Of a stretch of DNA of 64,000 bases, positions 49,006 to 60,883 are shown piece after piece. Each line of letters starts with the position of its first letter. Within the stretch, counting starts at the first letter, position 1. The notes beneath the pieces are model-generated. The model searched no databases, had not been told where the DNA came from, and worked only from the letters and a program-made list of their open reading frames with translations. The stretch comes from Paragyromitra xinjiangensis (taxonomy: Eukaryota > Ascomycota > Pezizomycetes > Pezizales > Discinaceae), in assembly GCA_038503065.1 (NCBI GenBank), contig JBCAMK010000008.1, positions 1,116,001-1,180,000 on the forward strand, written 5' to 3'. Made by a program: the position numbers and the translations under genes.

Positions 49006-52000
49006 TCATTGGTCCTGATCCTCGAGCTTAAACTCCTTTAGTGTTTTTTCTAAATGTTTGAAGGAAACCGGCTTAACCATGAACAAGTCTATCCCGCCCT
49101 CAAAGGCCTCGAGCTGATCATTTGCCGTCGCCAATCCAGTTAGCGCAATGATCAAGCTACCCTTCCGTCTTCGCTGCCGTTCTAGTCTTCTTATAGCGCG
49201 AGTGGACTCAATGCCGGACATGACTGGCATTTGCAGATCTGTTTTCTGTCATTAGTCTCCGAATAGGAAATATCCATATATATGTAGAAGGAGGAAACAT
49301 ACCCATGAGAATGATATCGAAAGCCTCAGGCCTTTTCTCTACTGCCTGGAGAGCTTCAAGTCCGTTTGTGGCTTTTTCAAATGGATAGCCCTTTTTCTTC
49401 AAGAAAGTAGCCAAGAGCATCAAATTGACCGGGTTATCCTCCACAATCAGAGTACTCGGGAGTTTCCCATTCGGTTCGCCAGCGTTCCGAGAAGATATCC
49501 GTTCGACTTCCTGCTTCCACTGTGCGATGGGACCACTGTCTGCTTTCGCAGGTTGGCTTAACGGCCTTGGTATCACGGCAGCTGGTGTTATAGTAGCCAC
49601 CGCACTCGCATCATCGGACACCTTCTTGGTAGGGAAAGAAACAACACTCGTAGTCGTAGTCGTAGTCGTAGTGATCTCACCTCCTGTAAGAGGAAGAAAT
49701 CTGGTAGACTTAGAGACATGCACAGTCGTATTTTCCCCAACACACGGCTGTTGTAGAACCCCCGCATCAGCTTCAGCGAGAACAGTAGGCTCTGTAGCTA
49801 CCGGAGCCTCAGACGCCGCTTCTACTCGATCAAGACAAGACGCTAAAGCCTTCGCAAGTTTCCTGGGTCCACAGGGCTTCGACACAAAGTCCACAATTCC
49901 CCTACCCTCAGAACTGTTCAACGGTTGATAGATCTCGTGTCTTGCCGCGTTCGAGCAAATCACAACCAACGGTGGTCCTCCTGCTTTCCCAGCTATCCCC
50001 TTCCCCTTCTTAGTGCACGACAGATGCGAGTTTACCGCCGGCCCTTCATGAGTAATGACAAAGTCCACCTTATCAGCATCCGCAGAATCCAACGAATGCG
50101 AAACCACCTCCATCTCTAACCATTGAGTGACGTATCTTTCGAAAGAATTCTTCATATACGTAACAGCCCTGATCTGAGATTCCGATTCAGGAGGTGAAGT
50201 TTCGAAGCCACAAAGACAGACCTTCTTCCCCTTCGTCCTCTTTCTAAGATCTTCAATCTCCGTATCCTTCTCACAGACCTCTTTCCCACTTATTGTCTGA
50301 GCAGGCGTCTTCCCCCTCTTCAACACCAAACTAACCGTCACCTCCGTCCCCTTCCCAAGCTGACTCTTCACATCAATCTCCCCACCAAGCATCTCAACAA
50401 TCTGCCTAACGATACTCATCCCCAGTCCCGTCCCACTAACCAACGGATTCTCCTGACTGAACGGCGTAAACAACCTCGTCTTCAAAAACTCCCTGCTAAT
50501 ACCCTTCCCAGAGTCCGTAAAAATCAACTTAACAAGCGACCTCCTATCCACCTCATTCCCATACCGCGGCAAATCCTGCACCTTCATCCTAATCCTAACC
50601 CATCCCGAATCCGTATACTTGATCGCATTCCCACCCAAATTCAAAAAGATCCTCCTCAACGCGCCCGGCTGCGTCTCAAACACCCATCCATCTTCATGCT
50701 GATCGATATCGATAATGACCGTGATATCATTCTTCGCCCCGGCAGCCGGTCGTCCATCTGTGCCAACCTTCGGCGTTCCTACAACCTCCATGATCCCCGG
50801 TGTGCTGATCCCCTTGAACTCATACCCTGCAAACACACCTTCCGTCACCTCCTCTAGGATCGCACTCAAGTCGGTTTCCGCAGTCAGATGCACAACATCA
50901 TCCACGGGTCCCGACAGACTATCGGCAGCCGAAGGCTTCCGCTCAAACTCCTCATCGTCGCTCTTGGAACCTGACTGGCTGAGGGAGCTCACTGAACCAG
51001 ATCGTCTACGCTGTCGGCTCATCCTCCGTTCTACACTCTCTTTCTTCGATGACGACCTAGTACCAGCCCATTTATTCCCGAAGCTATTCAATTTCGAAAA
51101 GTCCAGCACGTGATTAATCGTATCAAGGAGCGTACGTCCACAACTCTCCACAGTATCAACAAAGCTCCGTTGAAAACTATCAAGATTCGTATCCGCCAGG
51201 AACTCAGCACTCGCCAGGATACCATGTAAGGGTGATCGTAATTCGTGAGAAACCGAGGATATAAAGTCACCCTTCGCCTTATCCGCTATCAAGCCCCACC
51301 CGTCAGCCAATCTCCAGTACACGGATTAACCCTCAACTTACCACTAACACAATGTAACCGTCCAACCTCCGCCATGATACTATTTCCAAACGCCGCCATA
51401 TAATTCCTCTCCACATCCTCACTAAACACCCTAGTCTTGGAGCAACTCCACGTAAACCCCACCGCAAACAACTTCCCAGAGAAATCATACAACGGCATGA
51501 TAACAACACTCTTAACCCCCGGCAAAAACCGTCTCAACGTCTCAACCTCATCACTATATTTCCCTTCAAAAATCGACCCTTCACCCTCCGAGTCCGACGA
51601 TAGCGCGGCATCTGAATTGTTCCTCATGTGATTACAGGAGAAAACGCGTCCCTGCGACCACCTACTAGCCAGACGGTGCAAGAAAGGCTCATCGATCTCC
51701 CCGATGTCAAAACCGAGTGTCCGTTCCAACTCACTGCCCCGTCGACACATCATACTATCGCTGTTGAAGGGGTTTAAGCATGAAGACCCAGACTTGGTGG
51801 CAAATCCAAGTATTCCTGACCTCCGACGGTACTTCTTCGGTCTCTGTGGGATACTTGTGAATTCTGCATCAACTCCGAGACATTGTGATGAGATATCTTC
51901 TGGTGTCTCTGCGTATTCGTCATCGTACGTGTCTTCCAGATCGGCATCCACGAAAACCACACCATCGACCTCAATAGATTTCCGTATCAGAACCGACGCA

Positions 52001-53529
52001 CGAGCGAAAGTGGAGCGGAACGCACTATTGATATCAGAGGGGGCAGTTTGGAGCTGTCCTGTGGGGGTGGTGGCGGCCGAGAAATGAGGGACAAAGTCGG
52101 AGTCATGGAAGAGGGAGTCGGATGGTGATGAAGGTGGGATAGTATTGCTCAATGAAGAACCTGAGATAATTGACCCAGTTCTACCCCCTGGCGCAACTCT
52201 CCCTGTTTTCACCGAGGCAAAGCTGAACTTGCGTGAGAGTTCCGGTATGCTTACCGGATCTGCCAAGTATAGAGGAGCATCTGTGTACAGGGTAGATTCA
52301 AAGTCTTCTGATACTGGCGACGGAAAAGATAATGGTAATTGCGAGGTCTTGACACTAGCCAAGCCCATTTCATTTGTCTCATGCCATGAGTCTTCTGCGT
52401 TTATAAAATCCTGATCCAAGCCTGTTGCAAAATCGCGTGCAAATGGATCAGACTCCTTCCTTCTCCCTGAATCGTGTGTACTCCGATTTGAACGCTTCGT
52501 TGTCTTGTCCTCCTCTTCTGCCATTATTGCCCCCCTTATATTATTCCTTCGCTCTGGCTTCCCTATCTGATCAACCCACCTCAACCTTTCCGCCTCCATA
52601 CTCTTATTTTCCTTCTTCTTCTCCTCAACTCTCCTTCTATCACTAACCATCTCATCACCCAGCTCCGCACGACCCAACCTAAAATTCCCAGCCAAAAACC
52701 TCGAAATCCCCAATTCCATATTCCTCCCCCTCTTCATATCCCTCTCCGCCTGAACCCTCTCAAGATGTCCCATCACCGTCTCCGCCATTTTCGCCAACGT
52801 CATTTTATCCGACTCCCTAAGCCCCTCCGGACGCGGTTTATCATCAACAACACACAAGCTCCCAATCGACAGTCCATTCCTCGTACGAAGCGGGGTCCCA
52901 GCGTAGAACGTCATATGCGGCCAGTTCACAACACAATCATCATGTTTATAAAACGGCTCCAACCTAAGATCCGGAACCTCAAAAACCAACACCCCGTCAT
53001 TCCCACTCGCCATTTCCTCAGACGCCAGCAACGATACCGTTCTCTCGCATAATCCCCCTTCTCTGGGAATAGACGTACACCCCCCTAGCCATAGCTGGTC
53101 CCCCGGCTCACATGTGTGTGGCGTGGTTATCGATAATGTGCGTGTCGACTCGGCGATGATATATATCATTTCTGAATCGATAAGGGATATTATGGATCGT
53201 TTACATGATAGCAGATTCGCAGTCAAGAGCGTGAAGGAGGACAGGGCTGGGTCTAACGATGATACAAGCGCTTTTTGCGGAGTGCAGATTTTGTCTGCAG
53301 CGACACAAATTGAGCGGGGGGCTTGAACACCTATTGGAGGGGGTTGGTAGTATCTTGGATTCGTGTATTTTATGTTAATTGTCTTCTACTACAAAAAAAT
53401 ACATCTAAACACTATTTGAAAGAGATGAACAAACTTGTAAAGCTCTCTCGAGCGCTGGACATCTCGAGCACTCCCGTGCTCTATTGGAGGTAGTGAACGC
53501 GTAGCTGGCGGTGTAGAGGGAATATCCAT
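49006..53529 (-). CDS. Hybrid histidine kinase: GAF - HisKA - HATPase - receiver
   Basis: Fungal two-component sensor that autophosphorylates a His and passes phosphate to its own receiver, then probably to a Ypd1-type phosphotransfer protein. Exons: 53529-53435, 53353-51342, 51285-49303 and 49238-49006, 1440 aa (1480 aa if the upstream ATG at 53649 is used). The GAF-like region (about 60-240) contains ISLIDSEMIYIIAE, GGLCERTV and TPLRTRNGLSIGSLCVVDD. A long Ser/Glu-rich linker follows. The H box SSVSHELRSPLHG places the His near 716. Next come the N box NLGGNAIKYTDSG, the G boxes DSGKGIS and GTGLGMSIV, and then a receiver-like region without a phospho-Asp. The final receiver begins STLIVEDNPVN. 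Its phospho-Asp (about 1364, before LQMPVMSG) is created exactly at the last splice junction, and the Lys is in FMVKPVS. A Thr run reflects an in-frame hexamer repeat. Confidence 0.93.
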
Positions 53530-56500
53530 TTGTGCGACCACGCTCTCTGCGGGCGGCTGGGCGATCTGGAGAGGTGATTGATGGGTCTCTCTCGCTCTTT
53601 TCCTGGCGAGGATATATTCAAAAAGGACAGCGAAAGAAAGAAATCCCATAAGAGAGAGGAGAGGAGAGAAAAGGATTCTCTCCAGGAGCTAAGGAACCAA
53701 GGTGGGGAGCACCACAAACAAAAGGCCAGGCCGTCTTCAGTTGTCACCTTGTTTTTCTTTTCGCCTTGGGGATGCGTGTCAATATGTACCAGGATATACA
53801 CACAAACAGGTATTTGGCCTATATTTCTATTCGGCCATCCTCCGAATCACGATGTTTCTCATTCCTCGGCTTTGACTCTTTTGTGCTGCTCTTGCCCCCG
53901 ATTATGAGCGGAGGGATCCCGTGGCTTACTATTCCGCTGCCAGGCTGTGAAATACCACCGGTTTCTACCTTAGCACGGACGGCGGCCCTAGACGTGCAAG
54001 CCTTAGTAAGTGACTAGAGTATGTTCTGAGTGCGGTTTTAGTTCTATCGGCCAGCATTCGTCATCAATGTCTCCATCTTAGCTAGGCATCCTAGTGTAGA
54101 GTAGACCGTTCTTTGCTGAGTGAGCCACCAACCCGCGAGCGAGCGTAAACGAGACCCAGCGACTGGATTGTGGGCGCCACCATCCTCTTCGCCTCCACTG
54201 AAATCGTCTCGTTGCGGTCCCAACACAGCGCCTTTGTACTTTGCCTTTGTACGGAACCGGAGAGCCCACGGCGGAGAGCAATTGCGGTCAGTCGCATTCT
54301 ACTGATGCGGCGTCGCCAGTAGGTACCCAACACCCACCACCTATGCGCGTGGTGCGGCCTGGCCGTCTGTGGTCAGAAGGGTGCTGCACAGCACTGCAGG
54401 TTCTTTACCCGACAGCCTGGGAAGCTTCTTACGCTGGTGGCTGGGCGATGATGACGCTGATTAATGATCTGTCACCCCTTGACTTTGGCATAATAATCAG
54501 AACTGGATCCTTGTTATGCGTGGGGAACCATAAATCCATTGTGTGGAATAAAGTTCCCATCCATCCATCCATCCATCGCTCAGGCTCAAATATGGGGGAA
54601 AACTTAATTGCAAATCCTTAAACTTTGTTCCGTAGTGGACGGGTAACGGGAAGGTCGCTTCTTACGTAGATCTCTGGCTTGTCCTATTAACGCTTGAGCA
54701 TTATAGCGTTGTTTCGCTACCTGACATTGGTCGTTTCGCGGGGGTGAACAGTTGGGGGGTTTTGTTGAAACTCCGAATTGAGCTGGCAGAACGAACGCCT
54801 GTCGTATTGAAAATCAACCCAGCCATGCTTTACGATGATACCCGCATCACAACAGCTTGTGTGACATCTGCCGCACTCTCGAATTCCGATCCCCCTTTTC
54901 CCTGTTTCTGTCCCCCCACTCTATCATGCAGAAATTCAAATCTGCACTTGTGAATTGCTGCTGTGATACCCTGTTCAGGGTGCAGGAAAGATTTCGCCCA
55001 CGAAACTCCTAAATAATAACAACAAGGAAAGAAGCAAAGGAAGGAAAAGAAAAACAACCGCACGACCCTTAAACCCTTTTAAACAAACCCCCCCCGGAGC
55101 AATTACGGAATTCCCGGTGTCAGACGGGATGAACTCATCTCCCTCATTGTTTCTGATTACATTACTCCGCATTGTCTCGCGGTACCGTAGAATCGTGCCG
55201 TAGGCGAATAAAGTAGAGTAAACTGGAAAACAAATACAGCCGAGATCTTACCACAGACCGTTTCTACGCACGCAACTCTGTGGCGAAGGATTTTCTGGGG
55301 ATCACCGAGGGTTGCCAAGATTAAGGAACCGAGACCAGATTACTCTACACGTCGTCTAGAAGGCCGAATAGAACCTTGTCCCAGAAGCGTCGAATCAAAG
55401 AGGCTACATTTACAGCTTAGGGAAGAAACGGAGGGAAAAAAGAACTCAGAGACGTTTTACGATCAAGCCCTTCACATGCAAAGCGTTACTTCTCCACGAC
55501 GATCATTGATTTTCCATACCTCTGATGGCTAGTAATCTCGAGTCCGCGGAGATCATCGCATAAGAGTTCCAGAGTCGGTAAAACCCTAGCCCTTCCAACC
55601 CGAAACTTTTTCTTCTTCTCCCAACCCCTCTCCAGCCCGACTGCCGTGAAAGAAACTTGGGCGGTAGGTAGCGTCTTACCAGTTGCGACTCAATAACCCA
55701 TTACGTACCGACAAAGATCGCCCTCGATTTCTACTCCGTGAACTGAGCCGAGCCATCTTGGAAATCATTGACCTGCGGCTCTCGGTAGCGCCGCATCGAC
55801 CGCCGAGTGCCGATAATTTTAATCTCCAAAGATTCAATTTCATAACCGCGCCAACCGTGCCGGCTGCACGATCCTTAATCGATATGTATATTATTAATAG
55901 GGGAACACACATCGCATCGTTTCCGTATTTTCTGCATGAGATAGAATAAGGTTGAGACGCCCAGTCGGTCTTGTCATGCAGAACGTATTGTTTCGGGCGA
56001 AGCTTAGGGGATTCTTCGGACGGACCATGCATACTCGAGTTGGCAGAGACGATCGTCGAGATATCAAGTTTGGTGGGAATGTTTATCATGGACGATCATA
56101 AGATACGGTAGGCGTTACTGGCTCAAGCTGACATTCTGGAGTATCCTGATTTCAGGGTGCCGAGTGTGGGACAGATAACCTTGAGCCTCGGCGTTGATGC
56201 TCTGGTTGCCCGGATAGGGTTCCGAGTGATAGCCCGTGAGCAATATCCATGTCTTTACCCATCGGCACGGGGGGAAGGAGGGAAATTAATCCACGACTCG
56301 CGGGCCGACCTACCGGACGATCGGAGAATTACTTTTCCGTTCCCTTTTGGCCGTGGAGGAGCGCTCGTCGAAGGTGTTTTTCTTTTCTGGCTTTTAGTTT
56401 ACGCGAGTCGAGGTTTACGCAACGGCGGTGACCAACCTAGGCCGGGGACGCAGCAATTTATAAGAAGCATCACGAGGTGACTGGAGCATCGGAGTTCGGG

Positions 56501-57885
56501 GAAAACGTCTAAAATTGGAAACAAACAGCATCGTTCGAAATAAACCTCCCACGAGCTCCACAAAGACATACGACTCTGGTAGCCAAAGCCGAACCCCGAT
56601 CTCACGATGTGTTTCATCATAGCTGGGTGCGCGCGGACCACTCAAAAAGACCCTGCGTTCAACCGGTGTGCCAGGCCAGCCAGCAGGCTGACTTCATAGA
56701 AACGCTCGCGGAATGCCGCCGGAAACGCAGATTGGAGACGGAGGAGGGATGATTGGCTGTTTTGCACCTCTTATCTCTGGCTCTTTACTTGATCAGGCTA
56801 GGTCAATGGCCATCTCGTGTGGGATCCCGGCAGTTGGCGTGTCTGCCCGTCCACAGCTTATCTTTTGCCTAACCCTCCTTTCGCTGAGGTTGGAGGCGGC
56901 GAAAGGGTTTAGAAAACTCCCTTTGCATCCTCTCGCAAGAAATCCCCCCCCCAGCCAGAGAGAACCGGACTGATCGCTCATTTCCCTCACTTCCCGCCGT
57001 AGTTCATTTTCCCCGCCATCGGTTTGCGCAGCTTTGTTTTGTGTGCCTTTTCTTATTTTTTATTTTTCGGACACAGGGGGAGAAGAGGGACAAGGAGAAG
57101 CGTTATCCATTAAATCTAGCTGCCTACTTGGCTACTTATCTACTTGCCTGTTTGTCGGAGCACAGCGTGATACATATTTATCGATAGCGATATCGAACCA
57201 CCGCCGTTCCATTACCACCCCCCCCAGACAGAAACAACCCAACATAACAACCGGGGCCCTTCAGAACTCGACTACCCTCAAACGTTCTGTTTTTTGTTTT
57301 TTCTGTTTTATTTTTTGTTTTAATTCTTAAAACTCCCTGGGTTTGAGTCTGAATCCCATCTCTGGCGACTCGTATCGCACATAGCCGCACCCGTCATCCG
57401 TTGTCTCGGAATCAATGCTTCCTTGAACCAGTTCTCGAAGACTCGGCAGAGACAAAGAGCTACACTACATCCCAAACACAGAGTTAGACAGCTACAAGAT
57501 TATTTGGACCTTTCTAACGGGCAGAGAGAGTCCTAGACGAATTGAAAGATTACTGAAAAAGGTACTGTAGATGACACTTCAGCCTGCATTGCAGACCGAT
57601 TGCAGCTGCTTTTAGTAGTGGCAACTCTCTCTCCTTCCAGTTGATGTCGCGTGCATTGGGAGGACAACTTCCGCTAACCTTGAAATCGCCCGCGCTGTTA
57701 GTGTCTTTCTATCCTCCACCCCCCCGCAAGTCCCCCCCCCTTTCACTTCCATCTTCTCCATCACCAAAACAATTCTTTCCGACAAATATCTCCGACAAAT
57801 CCTGTTCGTCAGTCGTGTTTATCGATACCCTTCAACATCAGCAGCGGATAGTCATCAGTTCTTCTCTCGCTTCAACGTCCCGACA
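53530..57885. other. 4.4-kb gene-free stretch between divergent kinase and FYVE genes
   Basis: Carries the two promoters. The kinase-side 120 bp (53530-53649) is open in frame and could be coding if the upstream ATG is used. A (CATC)n tract lies at about 54556-54576. A pyrimidine-rich leader with C-runs (57700-57800) precedes the FYVE ATG and contains a short upstream open frame. Other frames are unsupported. Confidence 0.45.
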
Positions 57886-59298
57886 ATGCCTTACACAACA
57901 CCACCACCATCACACCAGCAGCCCCGCTTCGCTCCCTACTCGAGCAACACCTCTCCTCCTCCTTCTCAGCAAGCGATGCAGGCTTCTCAATTCAACACCT
58001 CGCCAACTTCGCTGTTCGCCCCTCACATCCCTGCTCCTTGTCGCCAACTTCACCCTCCGAAGGTTCCTTTGTATCGGCCAGCTGTCCTTCGCTCGATCGA
58101 GAGACCAATTAGAGTCGCAAGGGAACCGTTGACTCCACCAGCTAGTTCGGCTGCTTCGCTCAACGAAGACTATATCGGTGATGTAGAGTATAAACCTTCG
58201 GTCGATTTCCGGAATTTCGGTTATGGCAGTAGTGGGTATAGTTCTGGAGATTTAGGAGAAATCGAGGACGACGATGTGCAGGTTACAGAAGAACCGTGTA
58301 GAGGGCACTGGAAGGTATTTATCAGCCATTCCTTGTACTATTATTTTTTTTTCTGTCAAGGTCCTCCCACCACCTGTTCTTTTTCGTGTCTCTGCTCCAA
58401 TCATGTAGCCCGCGGAGTCCACGCGGTCGCATAGTTGCATGGGTTTAGAACGAGGGGGAAGCCGAGTTATCCATCAAGGTTGTTGGGGACTGGCTTCGAA
58501 GGGGGGGTTATATGTTGCTTCTATACGATTGAGCTCATCCAATGGATGGATGAACTCTTTGCACGTCGCACTCTTGTTTCATTACGTTATGAGCCCCTCG
58601 CCTTGCGTATGCCTGATGCCTTCTTGTGTCGCGATTGCTGACCTAAGTCGCGTGCTTTGACAGCCTGATGCCGAAGCCGAAACTTGTGATGCACCGATGT
58701 GTGTTAGGAGGTTCACTATCTATCATAGAAAGCATCATTGTCGAAAGTAAGCTTTTCATCCACTGTCATATTGTCTTTTCATTCATACTTTACATTTTTG
58801 CTCCGGATATCCAATTCTGGTTAAGCCTCAAAAAAAAAACTCTTGATGGTGGATTGTTCACGTATCATTTCACCACGTGCTTTCCCGTGGATTTTTTTTC
58901 TCACCATCTACCTCTGGTGTTCGTGTTTTGGTGTCAAGATTTTTTTTTAGCTTTAACTGACGGTTTTGATTAGGTGCGGGGGTGTCTTCTGCTACGAGCA
59001 TGTCGGCCACATCATTCCATTGAGCAAGAATGCTCGCTTTCATGCCCAGGGGTACCCATCCAAGGCTTGTGATAATTGCTTCGCCGATTATAAACGTGTT
59101 CTTGCCGCGAAACGATCCGACTCTTTGAGTTCTAGCACTAGCAGCAGCTCTACTCTCAGTAATAACAATCATCCCAGTAGCCCGATAGTCGGTATCAAAG
59201 GTATCGGAGGCCCCAGAGGGATTGAGAGTGGACTAGGTGCGAAGGTTGGAAGCTATGTTGGCAGTGTTCCAAGAGATTGGAGCTGGAGCACCTTTTAA
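57886..59298 (+). CDS. FYVE zinc-finger protein
   Basis: Likely binds phosphatidylinositol 3-phosphate on endosomes or the vacuole through its FYVE finger. Three exons: 57886-58314, 58664-58746 and 58974-59298, 278 aa. The introns are long for this window (349 and 227 bp), so an extra exon inside intron 1 cannot be excluded. Residues 1-140 are Pro/Ser/Gln-rich, with AVLRSIERPIRVAREPLTPP. The finger starts at ETCDAPMCVRRF and continues with the basic signature HRKHHC across intron 2 (the Arg-His-His-Cys core), then CGGVFCYEH, HIIPL, and CDNCFADYK, giving the eight metal ligands. The tail is Ser-rich and ends VPRDWSWSTF, a C-terminus I associate with fungal members of this group. The start fits a good context (ACAATGCC). 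Confidence 0.88.
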
Positions 59299-60530
59299 GG
59301 GCGAGGCGTTGTGACGGGATACACTTTCAACAAGTTCGCCGGCGTTGTGGGCAAATGAGGGAGTTTTATATTTGTTTTTTTTTGGGTTAGGTTTTTTCAT
59401 TTTTGAAGCTCGGTATTATACCCTGGGAGTATTGTTTGTTTTTTTAGTTTCCTTGATCATATCTTCCCTTGGGTGCTATTGCTTCGGTGCCTCTACTACC
59501 TTCCATACGCATTATACTTCGTCTTGAAGTAACGAATCCTTAATGTGAGGAGGATGAATTTTCCTCTTACCCTCATCACAACGAATCTCTTAAGCTAGGC
59601 CCTTTTATCTTGTCATTTTTCCCTCTCGGTTTGGTGTTATCTTGGTATTCACGAGTTGTACGCTTTCGTCGTTGGATAAATAGTCTTGTTATTTTACTTT
59701 TTTTTCCTATCTGGTTGTGGGGCTTTTTTTTTTTTATGACCATAGAATTTTCTTAAATGTTCATTAATGTCTTTGAATTAGTCTTCCATGCTATCCTCCC
59801 AGGGGTTTCTGCGCATGTGTGTTTTGCACTTGCGTGCTCTCTCATATGAAGGAAGTGTAGTCGCTTGCTGTTGTCGCGTGCGGATTTCCTTCTTTTCTTT
59901 CTTTTTTTCTTTCTTCCTTCACTTTCTTTCCTTTTCCTCTTTCTCCTCGGAAGAGATAAGAAAACCCACCATCTCACAAACATGTGATAGGAGAAAGACG
60001 GAAAGCTATTTACACCTATAAACAAAGGGATGTTACATGCATTAGGATCTCATAGCAGGATGGAAGTGTATTAAATTCATCAGTAGAAGAGAAATGGAGT
60101 TATTTTTATTTATTATTTTAGTTTTGGGGGGGTTTTTGTTTTTGTATCGGCGATTGATCGATCGAGTTGGTAGGCGATGTGAGGGTGTGATCTACCAGGG
60201 ATTGGTGGGTTGGAAGGAAACGTTCGGTTTCGCTGTGTTACGTGAAGTGTTTTTTTTGCACGAGGGAGGTGGTTGGGTGATGGGTGATGAGTTATGTGGC
60301 CAATAGATTGTCGAGGACTTCGGGATGACGTCAACGGGTGTGATTGGGTTCGCTACTGAAGCGAGTTGCTGGGGGTGGGTATTTGCGGATTTATCATTTG
60401 AGGATGGGGGGGTTTTCTATGTGGTTGTTTTTGAGGTTGAGGCGTGACGTCATGGTGGTTTTAGGGGGATCGAGTCGGGTTCATGTCTGCCTATGGTAGC
60501 GTGTATGGGGCTGGGCACGAGACTAGGGTT

Positions 60531-60558
60531 TTTGTGGTTTGTGGTTTGTGGTTTGTGA
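60531..60558 (+). repeat. 7-bp tandem repeat (TTTGTGG)n
   Basis: Four head-to-tail copies of TTTGTGG, the last ending in A. Non-coding. Confidence 0.85.
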
Positions 60559-60833
60559 CTGGGGGGTGGTACTGACGTCAGCTTTGTTGTAGGAAGAAAA
60601 CGTAGGCCAAGAGGGGGTTCCTCGTGGAGGTTGGTGATTCATCCTAAAGAGAGGGGTTTAATCCGATTGCTGGTGTTGGTGTTTTGCCAAGGTTTGGTTG
60701 GGTTTGATCATGGGGGGTCACTCGTGTGGTGATGGAGAAGGACTGTGGGTAGTTGATGGGTGGACATGGGGGAACTGCGGTAAATGAGTAGAAAAGTAGC
60801 GTTGTATCTATCTAGCAGAGGTGGTGGATTGTG

Positions 60834-60883
60834 CTGGGGGTGAGGTTTTGCTGGGGGTGAGGTTTTGCTGGGGGTGAGGTTTT
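60834..60883 (+). repeat. 17-bp tandem repeat, about 3 copies
   Basis: The unit CTGGGGGTGAGGTTTTG is repeated perfectly, with the third copy one base short. It lies in non-coding G/T-rich DNA and would be a useful length-variable marker. Confidence 0.9.

Noticed and set aside
49006..49230. Separate small response-regulator gene
   Set aside because: It joins in frame through a canonical intron to the kinase exon that ends FDIILM, completing one receiver domain.
57641..58132. 163-codon open frame upstream of and overlapping the FYVE gene
   Set aside because: It is in a different frame, Pro/Ser/His-rich from a C/T-rich leader, and would disrupt the FYVE reading frame.
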